Assembly: GCA_029260075.1 (NCBI GenBank)
Contig: JAJDDY010000041.1
Coordinates: forward strand, 1 to 64,000
Reading direction: 5' to 3'
Length of the DNA: 64,000 nt
DNA from: Phycisphaerae bacterium
GTDB lineage: Bacteria > Planctomycetota > Phycisphaerae > UBA1845
Shown: piece after piece, positions 53,645-62,091 of the stretch
Layout: the number at the start of each line of letters is the position of its first letter
Position numbering within the stretch: position 1 is the stretch's first letter
Position numbers and translations under genes: made by a program
The notes under the pieces: model-generated
Database searches by the model: none
Told to the model about the DNA's origin: nothing
Seen by the model: the letters and a program-made list of their open reading frames with translations, nothing else

Positions 53645-55012
53645 GTGGTGCGAAAAATCATACTGATTGTCATCGACTGTTTGCGAGCGGACCATGTCTC
53701 TGCCTATGGATATGGTCGGCCTACCACACCGACTATCGACTCGCTCGCAGAGCGGGGGCTGCTTTGGGAGCATGCGCACAGCGCATCTTCATGGACCAAG
53801 CCATCGGTGACCTCGTTGCTGACGGGTTTGTATCCGGGACAGCACGGCGTGTTTAGGGGTATCAAACGAAGTCGCGACCGACTGGACAACAGGACCGACG
53901 CCCTGTCACCTGAGTGTCCCACCGTGGCTGAAAGACTGTCGGCGTCGGGATGGGCGTGCGGCGCGTTCATCAACAACGCCCAACTCGACACCCACACGAA
54001 TCTGAATCGCGGATTCGCGACGTATGAGCCACACGCCGGCAAAGCTGACCCATTGTTGGAACGGTTCGAAGCTTGGTGGTTGGAAACGCGCGACCAACCG
54101 GCGTTCGCTTACCTTCATTTTCTCGAAGCTCATTGGCCGTACAAGCCGAGGCGGCGTCATGTAACCATGTTCGGGGGCGATCGAGACACCAACTGCTTTC
54201 GTGGCTTCAGTGCCAAAGACTTCGGAAAGATGCGTCGCGACATCAGTCGCGGCGAGCGAACGCTGAGCGATGACGAGCTTGTGCAACTCACACAGCTCTA
54301 CGACGGATCGATTCGTCGCCTCGATGGGAAGGTCAAGCGATTGTTGGGCATGCTTGATGGTTGGGGCGCCCGCCATGAAACGGCCGTTCTGGTGACGGCG
54401 GATCACGGCGACGAGTTGATGGACCATCACAGCATCGGCCATGGTCATACGCTCTACGATGAGTTGACGCACGTGCCGCTCATTGCGCAAATCCCCGGCC
54501 GGTCCACCGGTGTTCGCCACACGGCGCCGGTCAGTCATGTCGATTTGGCCGATACGATTACCGATATCGCGGGCATTGCATCGGACGGCGGGTCGCGGAG
54601 TCTGCTGAATGAGTACCGAACTGTCGACGACGTCGGCGCCGAGTTGTGCATTCGCAATCGCTATACGCAGACCGTGAGGCACGGTCGATGGAAGCTGTAC
54701 CGCCGCTTCAAGTTCCACCCTCCCGAGGGCTTGGTCACCGACTCGACGCACTCACCAAGGGCTTGGCTCGACGAGTTCCCCCACGACGTCACGTGCGAAT
54801 TGTATGACACCGAAAGCGATCCCAGCGAATCGAACGACCTAGCCGCCGCCGACTCAAACGGACGATTCGTCAATGACTTGAACGCCATGATCTTGCGCGC
54901 CGATCGCTGGTGGGACGAAACAACAGCCAACGCCCCGACTTCGGAAGCGATGGATATTGCCGTTGACGAACGCACAGTCCAGCGTCTTCGCGACTTGGGG
55001 TATATTGACTAG
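53645..55012 (+). CDS. Sulfatase-fold hydrolase/transferase lacking the Cys/Ser nucleophile motif
   Basis: About 455 residues from GTG 53645 (GGAG 9 bases upstream; a GTG three bases later is equivalent). Alkaline-phosphatase superfamily features: IVIDCLRADHVSAYGYGRPTTPTIDSLA at the start, LVTADHGDELMDHHSIGHGHTLYDE for metals, and SHVDLADTITDIAG. The classical C/S-x-P-x-R nucleophile site reads SSWTKPSVTSLLTG, with Thr or Ser at the nucleophile position and no Arg. Better read as a phosphoester hydrolase/transferase or Thr-dependent relative than a formylglycine sulfatase. Last gene of the operon. Confidence 0.85.
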   Translation: MVRKIILIVIDCLRADHVSAYGYGRPTTPTIDSLAERGLLWEHAHSASSWTKPSVTSLLTGLYPGQHGVFRGIKRSRDRLDNRTDALSPECPTVAERLSASGWACGAFINNAQLDTHTNLNRGFATYEPHAGKADPLLERFEAWWLETRDQPAFAYLHFLEAHWPYKPRRRHVTMFGGDRDTNCFRGFSAKDFGKMRRDISRGERTLSDDELVQLTQLYDGSIRRLDGKVKRLLGMLDGWGARHETAVLVTADHGDELMDHHSIGHGHTLYDELTHVPLIAQIPGRSTGVRHTAPVSHVDLADTITDIAGIASDGGSRSLLNEYRTVDDVGAELCIRNRYTQTVRHGRWKLYRRFKFHPPEGLVTDSTHSPRAWLDEFPHDVTCELYDTESDPSESNDLAAADSNGRFVNDLNAMILRADRWWDETTANAPTSEAMDIAVDERTVQRLRDLGYID

Positions 55013-55020
55013 CCGGCTGT

Positions 55021-55158
55021 CAGTCTGTTGAAAAAGTGTGGCACCGGCTTTCAGCTGGTGGTCCATTAGCGATTTCCGCCCCTCGACGGGGGCAAGTCCA
55101 GTCTGCACGTGCGGGTCCGCGGTGGCGCGCTTGAATACTTGAATTGTTCAACAGGCTG
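55021..55158 (+). repeat. MITE-like element, copy f (most complete)
   Basis: 138 bases. CAGTCTGTTGAA (55021-55032) and TTCAACAGGCTG (55147-55158) are terminal inverted repeats with one mismatch. The internal hairpin is GCACCGGCTTTCAGCTGGTG. It starts 8 bases after the sulfatase-fold gene's stop and lies between convergent genes. No coding capacity. Confidence 0.75.
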
Positions 55159-55211
55159 CCATGCGACGGCGCGGCGCGGTCTACGACGAGAGGAACACTC
55201 GTTCGATCGGA

Positions 55212-55970
55212 CTACTTGATCATCCCGTCGATCCAAGGGGCGAACGCGCTGATTCGGGTGTACACTTCGGTTACGCCGTAGCGGCCCGGTTTGCCGTTCA
55301 TCGCTGCAGAGCTCACTCCGATGAGCAGAGGGCGACCGTCGATCTCGACGAACGCCGGTCCTCCGCTGTCGCCGGGGCCGCTGACTCCTTCCAGGTCGGT
55401 CCCAGCCGGCGGCTTGGAGAAATCGAACAAGATTCGCGCCGGGCGAACGCTGTCGATCACGTTGGTGGCAGCGCGCAGCTTGCCGTCGGTGAACCGCGGT
55501 CGACTTGTTCCATCACCAAGGTCGCCATAGCCCGCGACGATAATGCTTTTTCCGGTCTCGTCATTCTTTCGATATAGCGCAGCGGGTGTGACGTCCTTAA
55601 CGGGGTCCGCCAGCTCGATCAGCGCCAGATCCACCTCCGGTGGTCGATGACCGCTCGGTTTGCAATCGGGGTGCATCACCACGCGTTTCACCGTGTACTT
55701 CTTGGTGCCGAAATACACGCTGTGAACGCCCGGTCGAATCTGGTGGGCTACATGCCCTGCGGTGACAATCCAGGTCGGGGCTACGAGTGTGCAGGAACCG
55801 TCGGGGTCGATCCTTCCGGTGGCGGGGAAACGTTGACCGAGCGCCAGTAACGCTTCGTCTTTGCGGTCATGTCGACCGACGAGGCCGCGAGCAGGGGCGC
55901 AAAGGACCGTAATCCAACTGAATACGAGCAGGCCCATTACGGTGGCGGCGTTTCTGTAACCGTTCTTCAT
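55212..55970 (-). CDS. Secreted trypsin-like serine protease
   Basis: 252 residues from ATG 55970 (nine bases after GGAG; an ATG two codons upstream is nearer the GGAG). The signal peptide is MGLLVFSWITVLCAPARG. The S1 triad is intact: WIVTAGHVAH, VDLALIELADP, SGPGDSGGPAFV. No PDZ domain, so not a DegP type. Exported peptidase, substrate unknown. Convergent with the sulfatase-fold gene. Confidence 0.92.
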   Translation of the reverse strand: MKNGYRNAATVMGLLVFSWITVLCAPARGLVGRHDRKDEALLALGQRFPATGRIDPDGSCTLVAPTWIVTAGHVAHQIRPGVHSVYFGTKKYTVKRVVMHPDCKPSGHRPPEVDLALIELADPVKDVTPAALYRKNDETGKSIIVAGYGDLGDGTSRPRFTDGKLRAATNVIDSVRPARILFDFSKPPAGTDLEGVSGPGDSGGPAFVEIDGRPLLIGVSSAAMNGKPGRYGVTEVYTRISAFAPWIDGMIK

Positions 55971-57172
55971 ATTCATTCGCTCCGCTCTCTTGGTGTGTAG
56001 GGCGCAATGGTGTCTGGCGCAGGCTGCCAGACGGTGACCCGTTCTCGCTTGCACCGACGCGAAGTGGCGCAGCCCAGTGTCCTGGCCATCTACGCGACCG
56101 TGCGCTTCAGTATTGCAACCCTTCCCCGAATGGACGTTGGACTATTTGCCCTTCTCTCACAGGGAAGGCCTTGGGGAGATTAGCGTTCGACCGAAGACCC
56201 CCCGTCGATCCGCCGCAGCAAGGGGGGATCGCAGTACGGCAATCTCTTCGGAAGCGGTGATAACCTTGATTCCGTTAGCCCTACGTCGCGAAGTAACTTG
56301 TAACGCGGGCTTCCAGCCTACATTACTCGCGAAACAATGCAGGCGAGAGGCCTGCGCTTCGGGTCCACAGCCACGTTGGGTTGTAGTGTTCGTATTCCCA
56401 ACGATCCTGCCAGCTAGAGACGTGTCGCCGGGTGTAATCCTGTCAAGAAAGGGTACGAAAAACACCGGGCAGTTAGGGAATGCGCCGACGTGGTCCATTG
56501 CGCGGTCACCGGAAAGTCCGAAAGAGTGGAGGCGTGCGCAATTGGAATCGGAGCACATGCTGCATGTTCGTGTCGACACAGGGAGCATCGTGCCCGCAGC
56601 GCTTGCCCATGAATCGGGCTTGCAAAGAACTCGGACTTGCGGCAAGGAGTGGTGCGCGTGAGACGAAGGCCAGCGGTCGTCAATTGTGCCTCCGCGTTGC
56701 CCCGGAGTGTGCGGGGGCCGCCTCGGCGATTTTCCGGTTCCAACCCTCCGCCTCCGATGGGGATATCCAAGCCAGCGAACGGTTCGGAGCGCCACATCGG
56801 TGCTATCCACCTTCAGGAAGGCCGTTTACATCACTGCCGGAGGAGGGACTTGAACCCTCACCCTGTTGCCAGGACGGGATTTTGAATCCCAGGGGGCTGC
56901 GAGATCAACCGTTCCAGGGGGTCGATCTTTACCTAAGTTACCGGTCGGTATCCATTCTCCGATAAAACCAACAGTATCGTTACACTTCGGTAAGCCTTTT
57001 CGGCACCAAGCGTGCCCAAAGGCGTGCCCAAGTCCTTCGACAAATCCATCATCAACGATGAGACCGGCGAGGTCAAGCGTCACATCCGCGTGGATGATCT
57101 CCCCTCCAACCGTAGGCACGCCCTCGGCTGCCGTACAAGCGCTTACGAGCGTTCACTACCTTGGAGGCATGC
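55971..57172. other. Intergenic region with repeat remnants and integration site
   Basis: No convincing gene over 1.2 kb. GCGGGCTTCCAGCCTACAT with the later GCAGGCGAGAGGCCTGCGC (56300-56370) resemble short palindromic repeats. A tRNA 3' fragment is annotated separately at 56835-56891. A 40-codon stretch from GTG 57012 (VPKSFDKSIINDETGEVKRH and on) is protein-like in composition and might be the remnant of a gene cut by integration, but it runs into the XRE gene in another frame and is not called. Confidence 0.5.
56835..56891 (-). pseudogene. 3' fragment of tRNA-Leu(CAA), likely attachment site
   Basis: On the minus strand, 57 bases read as the 3' half of a class II tRNA. Anticodon arm TGGGA-TTCAAAA-TCCCG (anticodon CAA, Leu), long variable arm CCTG-GCAA-CAGG, T arm GAGGG-TTCAAGT-CCCTC, acceptor strand CTCCGGC and discriminator A. 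The matching 5' acceptor strand GCCGGAG and a D arm are absent upstream (56892-56950). Integrases commonly leave such a displaced 3' fragment at the far end of the inserted element. CCA is not encoded. Confidence 0.7.
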
Positions 57173-57427
57173 ATGGACTCTGTGGTTCTCAACATCGAAC
57201 GAATTCGCATGGTACTGACCATGTTTCGGATCACCCAAGGTGAGCTTGCCCGCGCGTCCGGAATCAGCACCGCGATGGTCAGCCTGATGCTCGCCGGGAA
57301 GAAGCGACCGTCAATGCGGACGGCCGTAGCGCTGGTCTACGGGTTGGAGAATCTGCTGACGCGCGACCGTCGGTTGGACACAGCGTTCTTCGTCGAGAGC
57401 GCTATGGATACTGGTGATGCCGCATAG
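57173..57427 (+). CDS. XRE-family helix-turn-helix protein
   Basis: 84 residues from ATG 57173 with GGAGG 5 bases upstream. A single lambda-repressor-like HTH: MFRITQGELARASGISTAMVSLMLAGKKRPSMRTAVALVYGL. No additional domain. First gene on the island side of the tRNA fragment, as expected for a regulator of an integrated element. Confidence 0.88.
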   Translation: MDSVVLNIERIRMVLTMFRITQGELARASGISTAMVSLMLAGKKRPSMRTAVALVYGLENLLTRDRRLDTAFFVESAMDTGDAA

Positions 57428-57455
57428 TTTGGCGCCACAGAGTCTCGTGGAAGAT

Positions 57456-58772
57456 TCAAGCAATAGTGGCCGCATTGACCCTGATCTTCTTCAGGGATTC
57501 TTCCGCCAGCTCGCTAACGCGGTGGTCTTCATCGTTAAGAGTTTCGGATAGCCGCTCAACCACCGTCTCCGTCTCGACTCCAATTCCTCCCAGAGCATCA
57601 GTGCAGGCCGCGCGAACGCGCCAATTTTCGTGCCCAAGGAATCCGACGAGGATCGGAATAGCTTCGCTAGCGGCTGGACCAATTCTTCCCAGGGCGTAGG
57701 CAGATGGCCCAATATCATCTGTGTCTCCGCTCAACATCCGAATCAGCGCGGGCACCACTGCCTTTGCAACTGGTCCCATCTGGCCGAGGGTTCGCGCGGA
57801 GCGAAAGCGCACTTTGTATTTCGCATCAACCAGCGCTTCGCCGAGGGCTTCAACGGCCAACGAACCAATGCCGCATAATGCCTGGACTGCGAAATGTTGG
57901 ACGATCCTGTCCTTGTCGCCCAAGACGACGTTGAGCAGGAGAGAAAGCGTCGCTTGCGGCGCTGCCGTCACGATCTCCGCGAGCGCCTTGACACTGTTCT
58001 CGCAGACCTCCATGGAGGCAAGATCGTCCAGTGCCTCAATCAACGCAGGAACGGCATGTTCCGCCTCCGCCCCCATTCTGCCGAGCGCTTCGGCGGCTGT
58101 CGCGCGAATTTGTTCATCGTCGTCGCGAAGTGCGTGAATCAGGTCGGGTACTGCTTCTTTCGCCTCTGCTCCGAGCCTGCCAAGCGCCCAAATGGCACCG
58201 TCCCTGCCGGGTCTGCTTTCATCGCGAAGCACTGTGATGAGATCGGGAATCGCCCCCCGTGCTCCGATCTCGCCAAGGGCTATCGATGCCCAGCAACGAA
58301 CGCAATCATCATCCAGAACTCGCAAGAGGTCAGTTGCCGCCTGCGCTGCGCCCGGTCCGATCGCTCCGAGCGAACCTGCGGCAGTACGCCGAATGTCGTC
58401 ATCCTCGTCGGCCAGCAAGCCGATCAGGGCTGGTACGGCTTCGCATGCATCCGGTCCGATCTTGCCCAAGGCCTCGGCGACCAAGCGGTGGAATCCGGCT
58501 TCCCACTCCTCCGCTTCAGCCTGGTCCATCTCGGCATCGTCCTCCTCCTGCCCACAATCTACTTCCGCTGTCATGGTCAACGCTTTGATGAGAGCCGGGA
58601 CCGCATCCTTCGCATCCGCACCTAGATTACCGAGCGATTCCGCAGCGGCGTGACAAGCGTTTTCATCCTCTAACGCCTTGACGAGAGTTGGCACGCTATA
58701 GTCCCACTCCGCTCTCGCGGTAGAATCAATAGCCGTCCACTCTATGGGATGATGCGTCGGCGTCTTACTCAT
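57456..58772 (-). CDS. HEAT-repeat protein
   Basis: 438 residues from ATG 58772 (GGAG about 10 bases upstream). About a dozen tandem HEAT/PBS-type repeats of roughly 33 residues: AVPALIKAL, then GPDACEAVPALIGLLADEDDDIRRTAAGSLGAIG and similar. An alpha solenoid, probably protein-binding. Soluble. Its neighbours on the island are regulators and an AAA+ ATPase. Confidence 0.88.
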   Translation of the reverse strand: MSKTPTHHPIEWTAIDSTARAEWDYSVPTLVKALEDENACHAAAESLGNLGADAKDAVPALIKALTMTAEVDCGQEEDDAEMDQAEAEEWEAGFHRLVAEALGKIGPDACEAVPALIGLLADEDDDIRRTAAGSLGAIGPGAAQAATDLLRVLDDDCVRCWASIALGEIGARGAIPDLITVLRDESRPGRDGAIWALGRLGAEAKEAVPDLIHALRDDDEQIRATAAEALGRMGAEAEHAVPALIEALDDLASMEVCENSVKALAEIVTAAPQATLSLLLNVVLGDKDRIVQHFAVQALCGIGSLAVEALGEALVDAKYKVRFRSARTLGQMGPVAKAVVPALIRMLSGDTDDIGPSAYALGRIGPAASEAIPILVGFLGHENWRVRAACTDALGGIGVETETVVERLSETLNDEDHRVSELAEESLKKIRVNAATIA

Positions 58773-59222
58773 CAGCGTTACTCCGGGTCGGGTTCTCGCA
58801 CGGCAACCCACTTATCACATTCTTATGAGTGACATCGGCGGCTGGTGGCGGCAGCATGATCGGCACGACTCCGTAAACGGTGTGCGGAGAGTGGCGCTGC
58901 TCCAAAGATTCCTCAGCCCGTCGCCACAACCATCCGCGAAAAACAAACCCGATAATCGAGCGGAAGTGGATCAACCAAGTGCGGCTCAACACCAAGGTGG
59001 CCGCCTAACGCCGCGCGGAAGTGGTTCCGCACTATGCGGTCAGTCGCCCGAAACGCCCTATCCGAACGGCTCCTGGCTCCCCGCCACAATCACCACCCAC
59101 GAGAGAGGCCCTGGTCCCCCTCGCCCCGAACGCATCGGGAAAGGAGATGCCCGTATGTGGCAGGCATGCGTGGGATGCTACTCGGCCGCGTCGGGGACGA
59201 GTACGCCCAGCCACACGCTACG
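58773..59222. other. Intergenic region with palindrome
   Basis: 450 bases without a supported gene. A perfect palindrome GCGGAAGTGGTTCCGC (59015-59030) is repeated at 61285-61300, so the pair brackets the zinc-ribbon/AAA+ gene module. The two overlapping frames here (58765-58995 minus, 58825-59295 plus) show no protein-like pattern. Confidence 0.45.
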
Positions 59223-59705
59223 TCAGCACGCCGATGGCCCCCAACCACCCCCGACGACTTCAAACTCCCAGACATCCTTGAAGATGAGGGCGTGATCCAG
59301 CGTGTCCGCAGGTCGCATGTCCTTATTGTCGCGGTCGCGCCAGGCCTTGCGCGGCAGCGTGCCGACCACGACGTACTCGCTGCCGATGATCGCGGGATCG
59401 CGACTCTCGAACGCCATCGCCATCAGCGACTCGATCTCCGCTCGGCGTACGATTATCAGATCGCAGCCGACGCAGTAACGGCACTGCTTGTTCAGGATGA
59501 ATAGCTGGTCCGGTTCGATGTGAATCACCAGCGCAAACTTGCGTACCTTTGTCTTAGCGTCGCACTTTGGACATTTCGTGAAGGCCATATCCTCGTAGGG
59601 GTTGAGGAAGAATCGATGCCCGACCCCATCTACCGGCGAGCCAGCTATGCGATTCGATTTGGATTCTGCAGCCGCAGATTCCGTTTTCGGTCTCTGGTTC
59701 CTCAA
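59223..59705 (-). CDS. Zinc-ribbon protein of unknown function
   Basis: 160 residues. HRFFLNPYEDMAFTKCPKCDAKTKVRKFALVIHIEPD then CRYCVGCD make a zinc-ribbon with two CxxC pairs (CPKC, CRYC). I have seen the FLNPY..xxFTKCPKC pattern in hypothetical proteins of other bacteria but know no function. Its start overlaps the stop of the AAA+ gene by four bases, so the two form a unit. Confidence 0.8.
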   Translation of the reverse strand: MRNQRPKTESAAAESKSNRIAGSPVDGVGHRFFLNPYEDMAFTKCPKCDAKTKVRKFALVIHIEPDQLFILNKQCRYCVGCDLIIVRRAEIESLMAMAFESRDPAIIGSEYVVVGTLPRKAWRDRDNKDMRPADTLDHALIFKDVWEFEVVGGGWGPSAC

Positions 59706-61174
59706 ACTTCTTCACCAGCAGCGTTGTTATGCTCCAACTGAGACAGCCAGTAGCACGCCAGCGGTGCAGGAATCTTCAAGACGCTGGTACCGCCAGCATC
59801 GTCGTCGGCAGAGTGCGCCTTCGTCTGAATCATGCAGACCTCGAAGTCGGCCATGTCGCGTGTGATGACATACGCGCGGAAGATTTGCTTCTGGTCGCAC
59901 AGCATTCGTAGCCCTTTGAGGCTCGCAACATTGACGGTGCTTTCGCTGTATTTGACCTCGAACGGGATCAGCTTGCCGCCGACCTCGGCCACGATGTCCA
60001 CCTCGTGGTCTTTCTTGCCCCGCCAATACGAGAAGCCGACGCTAATCTGGTAGTAGTGGCTGAACATGTGCTTGAAGAAGGCTGTCTCGACGGCTGCGCC
60101 CAATCGCGTCCTATCTTCTAGGAGCGCCTTACCCTTGAGAAGCACACTTCCAGCGATGGCGGCGTCGGCCAGGTAAATTTTGTATCGCGCACGCAGAATC
60201 TCCTTGCCGTATCCAAACGGCGGCAGCTTGTAGATCAGGTGTGCCGCTTCCAGTAACGCAAGGAAGTTGTTGACGGTTGGCTTCTTCAAGTCAAGGTTGT
60301 TGCATAGCTGGGGCATGTCGAGAATGCCACCGTCGTGCAGGCACAGGTAGAGGAACGTCTTTTCGAGTTCCAGCACTCGTCGCACACCGAACAGCGCCGT
60401 CATGTCCCGTTTGAGAACTTTGTCAACGATGTCCTCACGCAGCAACCGCTGCGCCGTCCCGATGTTCTCCACCTGGGCCGTCTGCGGAAACCCGCCGCGC
60501 AAAAGATACTCGTGGAAGTGCGCGACCAAAGGCCGGGCAGTTTCTCCGACGCGAATGCGGTCGGGCTGCGACCAGTCGAATATCTCGGTGAGCGATGAAA
60601 CAGACGGTAGCTTTGGCGTTTCAATCTTCTTGATTTGCAGGTACTCGAAGAAGGACAAAGTTGGAAGTTTGATTGTGTGCCAGCGTCCGACACCAGACTC
60701 CGTTCCATCCGTGTTGATCGGGATGGCCGAGCCGGTGACGGCGATCCGGCGCTTCTTCTCGAAGTCAGCCTGGAGCTTGAGCCAAGTCGGCCACTCGCTC
60801 GTATTCTGGATTTCGTCGAGCAGCAGGTACTCCAACCCTTCGGGCGGCGGCTGTAGTTCGTGCCAGAGATCAAGCACGCCTTCGAGTCCGATCAGCTTCA
60901 TTAGAGGGTGGTCGAAAGTGACGTAGAGGATTTGCTCAGGGCGGATGCCTTTGCGGAGTAGCTCGTCGATGGCTTGAAGAAGCAGGGTAGTCTTGCCGAC
61001 CTGACGCGCCCCGCTGAGCTGGACGGCACGGGGGGCCGGGGGATCGGTCAGCCACTCCATCAACTGCGGAAAGATTGCCCGCCGCCACGGCGGAAGGTCT
61101 GGAACCTCCCCGCCATCCCACCAGGGGTTGTATTGCCGGAGAACCGCGAAAAGCTCATTCTTGGATGCGATCAT
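59702..61174 (-). CDS. AAA+ ATPase with DUF4143/nuclease-like C-terminus
   Basis: 490 residues. Walker A is GARQVGKTTLLLQ (about residues 54-66), Walker B LLLDEIQN, with TGSA as sensor. The C-terminal half carries a winged-helix/DUF4143 region and a PD-(D/E)xK-like motif (DHEVDIVAEVGGKLIPFEVKY), so nuclease activity is possible. Family members occur in mobile elements and with toxin-antitoxin or defence genes. It partners the zinc-ribbon gene (ATGA overlap). The pair is bracketed by two copies of the palindrome GCGGAAGTGGTTCCGC. Confidence 0.88.
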   Translation of the reverse strand: MIASKNELFAVLRQYNPWWDGGEVPDLPPWRRAIFPQLMEWLTDPPAPRAVQLSGARQVGKTTLLLQAIDELLRKGIRPEQILYVTFDHPLMKLIGLEGVLDLWHELQPPPEGLEYLLLDEIQNTSEWPTWLKLQADFEKKRRIAVTGSAIPINTDGTESGVGRWHTIKLPTLSFFEYLQIKKIETPKLPSVSSLTEIFDWSQPDRIRVGETARPLVAHFHEYLLRGGFPQTAQVENIGTAQRLLREDIVDKVLKRDMTALFGVRRVLELEKTFLYLCLHDGGILDMPQLCNNLDLKKPTVNNFLALLEAAHLIYKLPPFGYGKEILRARYKIYLADAAIAGSVLLKGKALLEDRTRLGAAVETAFFKHMFSHYYQISVGFSYWRGKKDHEVDIVAEVGGKLIPFEVKYSESTVNVASLKGLRMLCDQKQIFRAYVITRDMADFEVCMIQTKAHSADDDAGGTSVLKIPAPLACYWLSQLEHNNAAGEEV

Positions 61175-61284
61175 GGTTGAATTATGCTACGAATCGGACA
61201 GAAGGGCAAGTATACTTGACCTAAATGGCTCGAATAAGCCTATTATGGCGAAAACGGACCTGATTTGGCCCACTCACAGCCTCT

Positions 61285-61300
61285 GCGGAAGTGGTTCCGC
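61285..61300. repeat. Palindrome, second copy
   Basis: GCGGAAGTGGTTCCGC (61285-61300), with outer T and A extending the pairing to 18 bases, identical in core to 59015-59030. In the gap between the divergent AAA+ and acyl-carrier-like genes. Confidence 0.75.
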
Positions 61301-61391
61301 ATGCCGCGCCGAGGCTGGAGAACACGGATCAACGCGACTCGGGAAACCCTGGTCTCCACGACATCGCCCATTGAGAACTGAAGAACGTGGG

Positions 61392-61427
61392 TTGACACCA
61401 CACGGACCGCCGGTAAGATGATCTTAC
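61392..61427 (+). promoter_or_regulatory. Promoter and overlapping palindromic operator of the ACP-XRE-ImmA operon
   Basis: TTGACA (61392-61397) is followed after 16 bases by TAAGAT (61414-61419). The -10 is embedded in the perfect palindrome GTAAGATGATCTTAC (61413-61427). A further half-site GTAAGA lies at 61434-61439, just before the Shine-Dalgarno AAGGAG (61439-61444). Binding of the XRE protein encoded two genes downstream would block the promoter, the standard design of ImmR/ImmA-like switches. Confidence 0.65.
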
Positions 61428-61451
61428 GGTTCAGTAAGAAGGAGTAATCGC

Positions 61452-61754
61452 ATGACTCGAAAACAAGTGGAGGCCGCTGTGATCGGCGCGATCGCCGAGA
61501 TTCAAGAGATGAGCGGAAGGGAGTGCCTCAACATCGATGCGAAAACGATACCAATCTGCGATGTACCGGGGTTTGACAGTCTGAATGGCTTAGAGGCAAC
61601 GGTCGAGATCGCCGGGCGACTGAAGATGGAAATCCCCAACGAAACGAACATCTTCACGAACGAGGCTGGTGATAGAGCGTTGTCGGTGTGCGAGATCGGG
61701 GACCGCTTGATGGAGATCGCGGCCAGTAGTGAGGGTGTTGCTCATGTCGAGTGA
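61452..61754 (+). CDS. Acyl-carrier-protein-like domain protein
   Basis: 100 residues, AAGGAG 7 bases upstream. Helical, with DVPGFDSLNGLEATVEIAGRLKMEIPNET, where FDSL is the phosphopantetheine attachment Ser pattern of ACPs. Stand-alone ACP-like protein without a synthase nearby. It starts the operon ahead of the XRE regulator and overlaps it by 11 bases. Whether it carries phosphopantetheine or only has the fold is open. Confidence 0.75.
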   Translation: MTRKQVEAAVIGAIAEIQEMSGRECLNIDAKTIPICDVPGFDSLNGLEATVEIAGRLKMEIPNETNIFTNEAGDRALSVCEIGDRLMEIAASSEGVAHVE

Positions 61755-62091
61755 GGATAGGACGAGCAGGACTGCAATTGCCGCCCGCTTGCGGATGGCG
61801 CGTGAAGCAGCCGGACTGTCACAAGGCCAGGCTGCAAAACTGATGGACATGCACCGTCCAACCGTGTCCGAAATCGAGGCGGGGCGTCGTCGGCTGGCGG
61901 CAGATGAGATGGCCAAGTTTGCTAAGACTTATGGGATTGGCGTCGCGTGGCTCATCGGCGAGAACGATGATAGCGCGGATGATGATGTGAGCGACCGAAT
62001 CAAACTCGCGGCAAGACAGCTAAGCGGTCTCGATGACGAAGATCTCGACAAACTTATGCGTCTTTTCCAATCCATGCGGGGGGCCGAATGA
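61744..62091 (+). CDS. XRE-family regulator
   Basis: 115 residues from ATG 61744 (GAGGG 8 bases upstream). HTH in residues about 10-65: AARLRMAREAAGLSQGQAAKLMDMHRPTVSEIEAGRRRLAADEMAKFAKTYG. The C-terminal 45 residues are acidic and helical (LDDEDLDKLMRLFQSMRG). Overlaps the previous gene and is followed by the ImmA/IrrE gene with a four-base overlap, a pairing typical of an antirepressor-controlled repressor. Confidence 0.92.
   Translation: MSSEDRTSRTAIAARLRMAREAAGLSQGQAAKLMDMHRPTVSEIEAGRRRLAADEMAKFAKTYGIGVAWLIGENDDSADDDVSDRIKLAARQLSGLDDEDLDKLMRLFQSMRGAE

Noticed and set aside
56077-56661. 194-codon frame upstream of the tRNA fragment
   Set aside because: Low-complexity, repeat-derived sequence with several palindrome arms inside; no start signal or domain.
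57012-57218. Small gene between the tRNA fragment and the XRE gene
   Set aside because: Only the first 40 codons look protein-like and the frame then runs into the XRE gene; kept as a possible remnant only.
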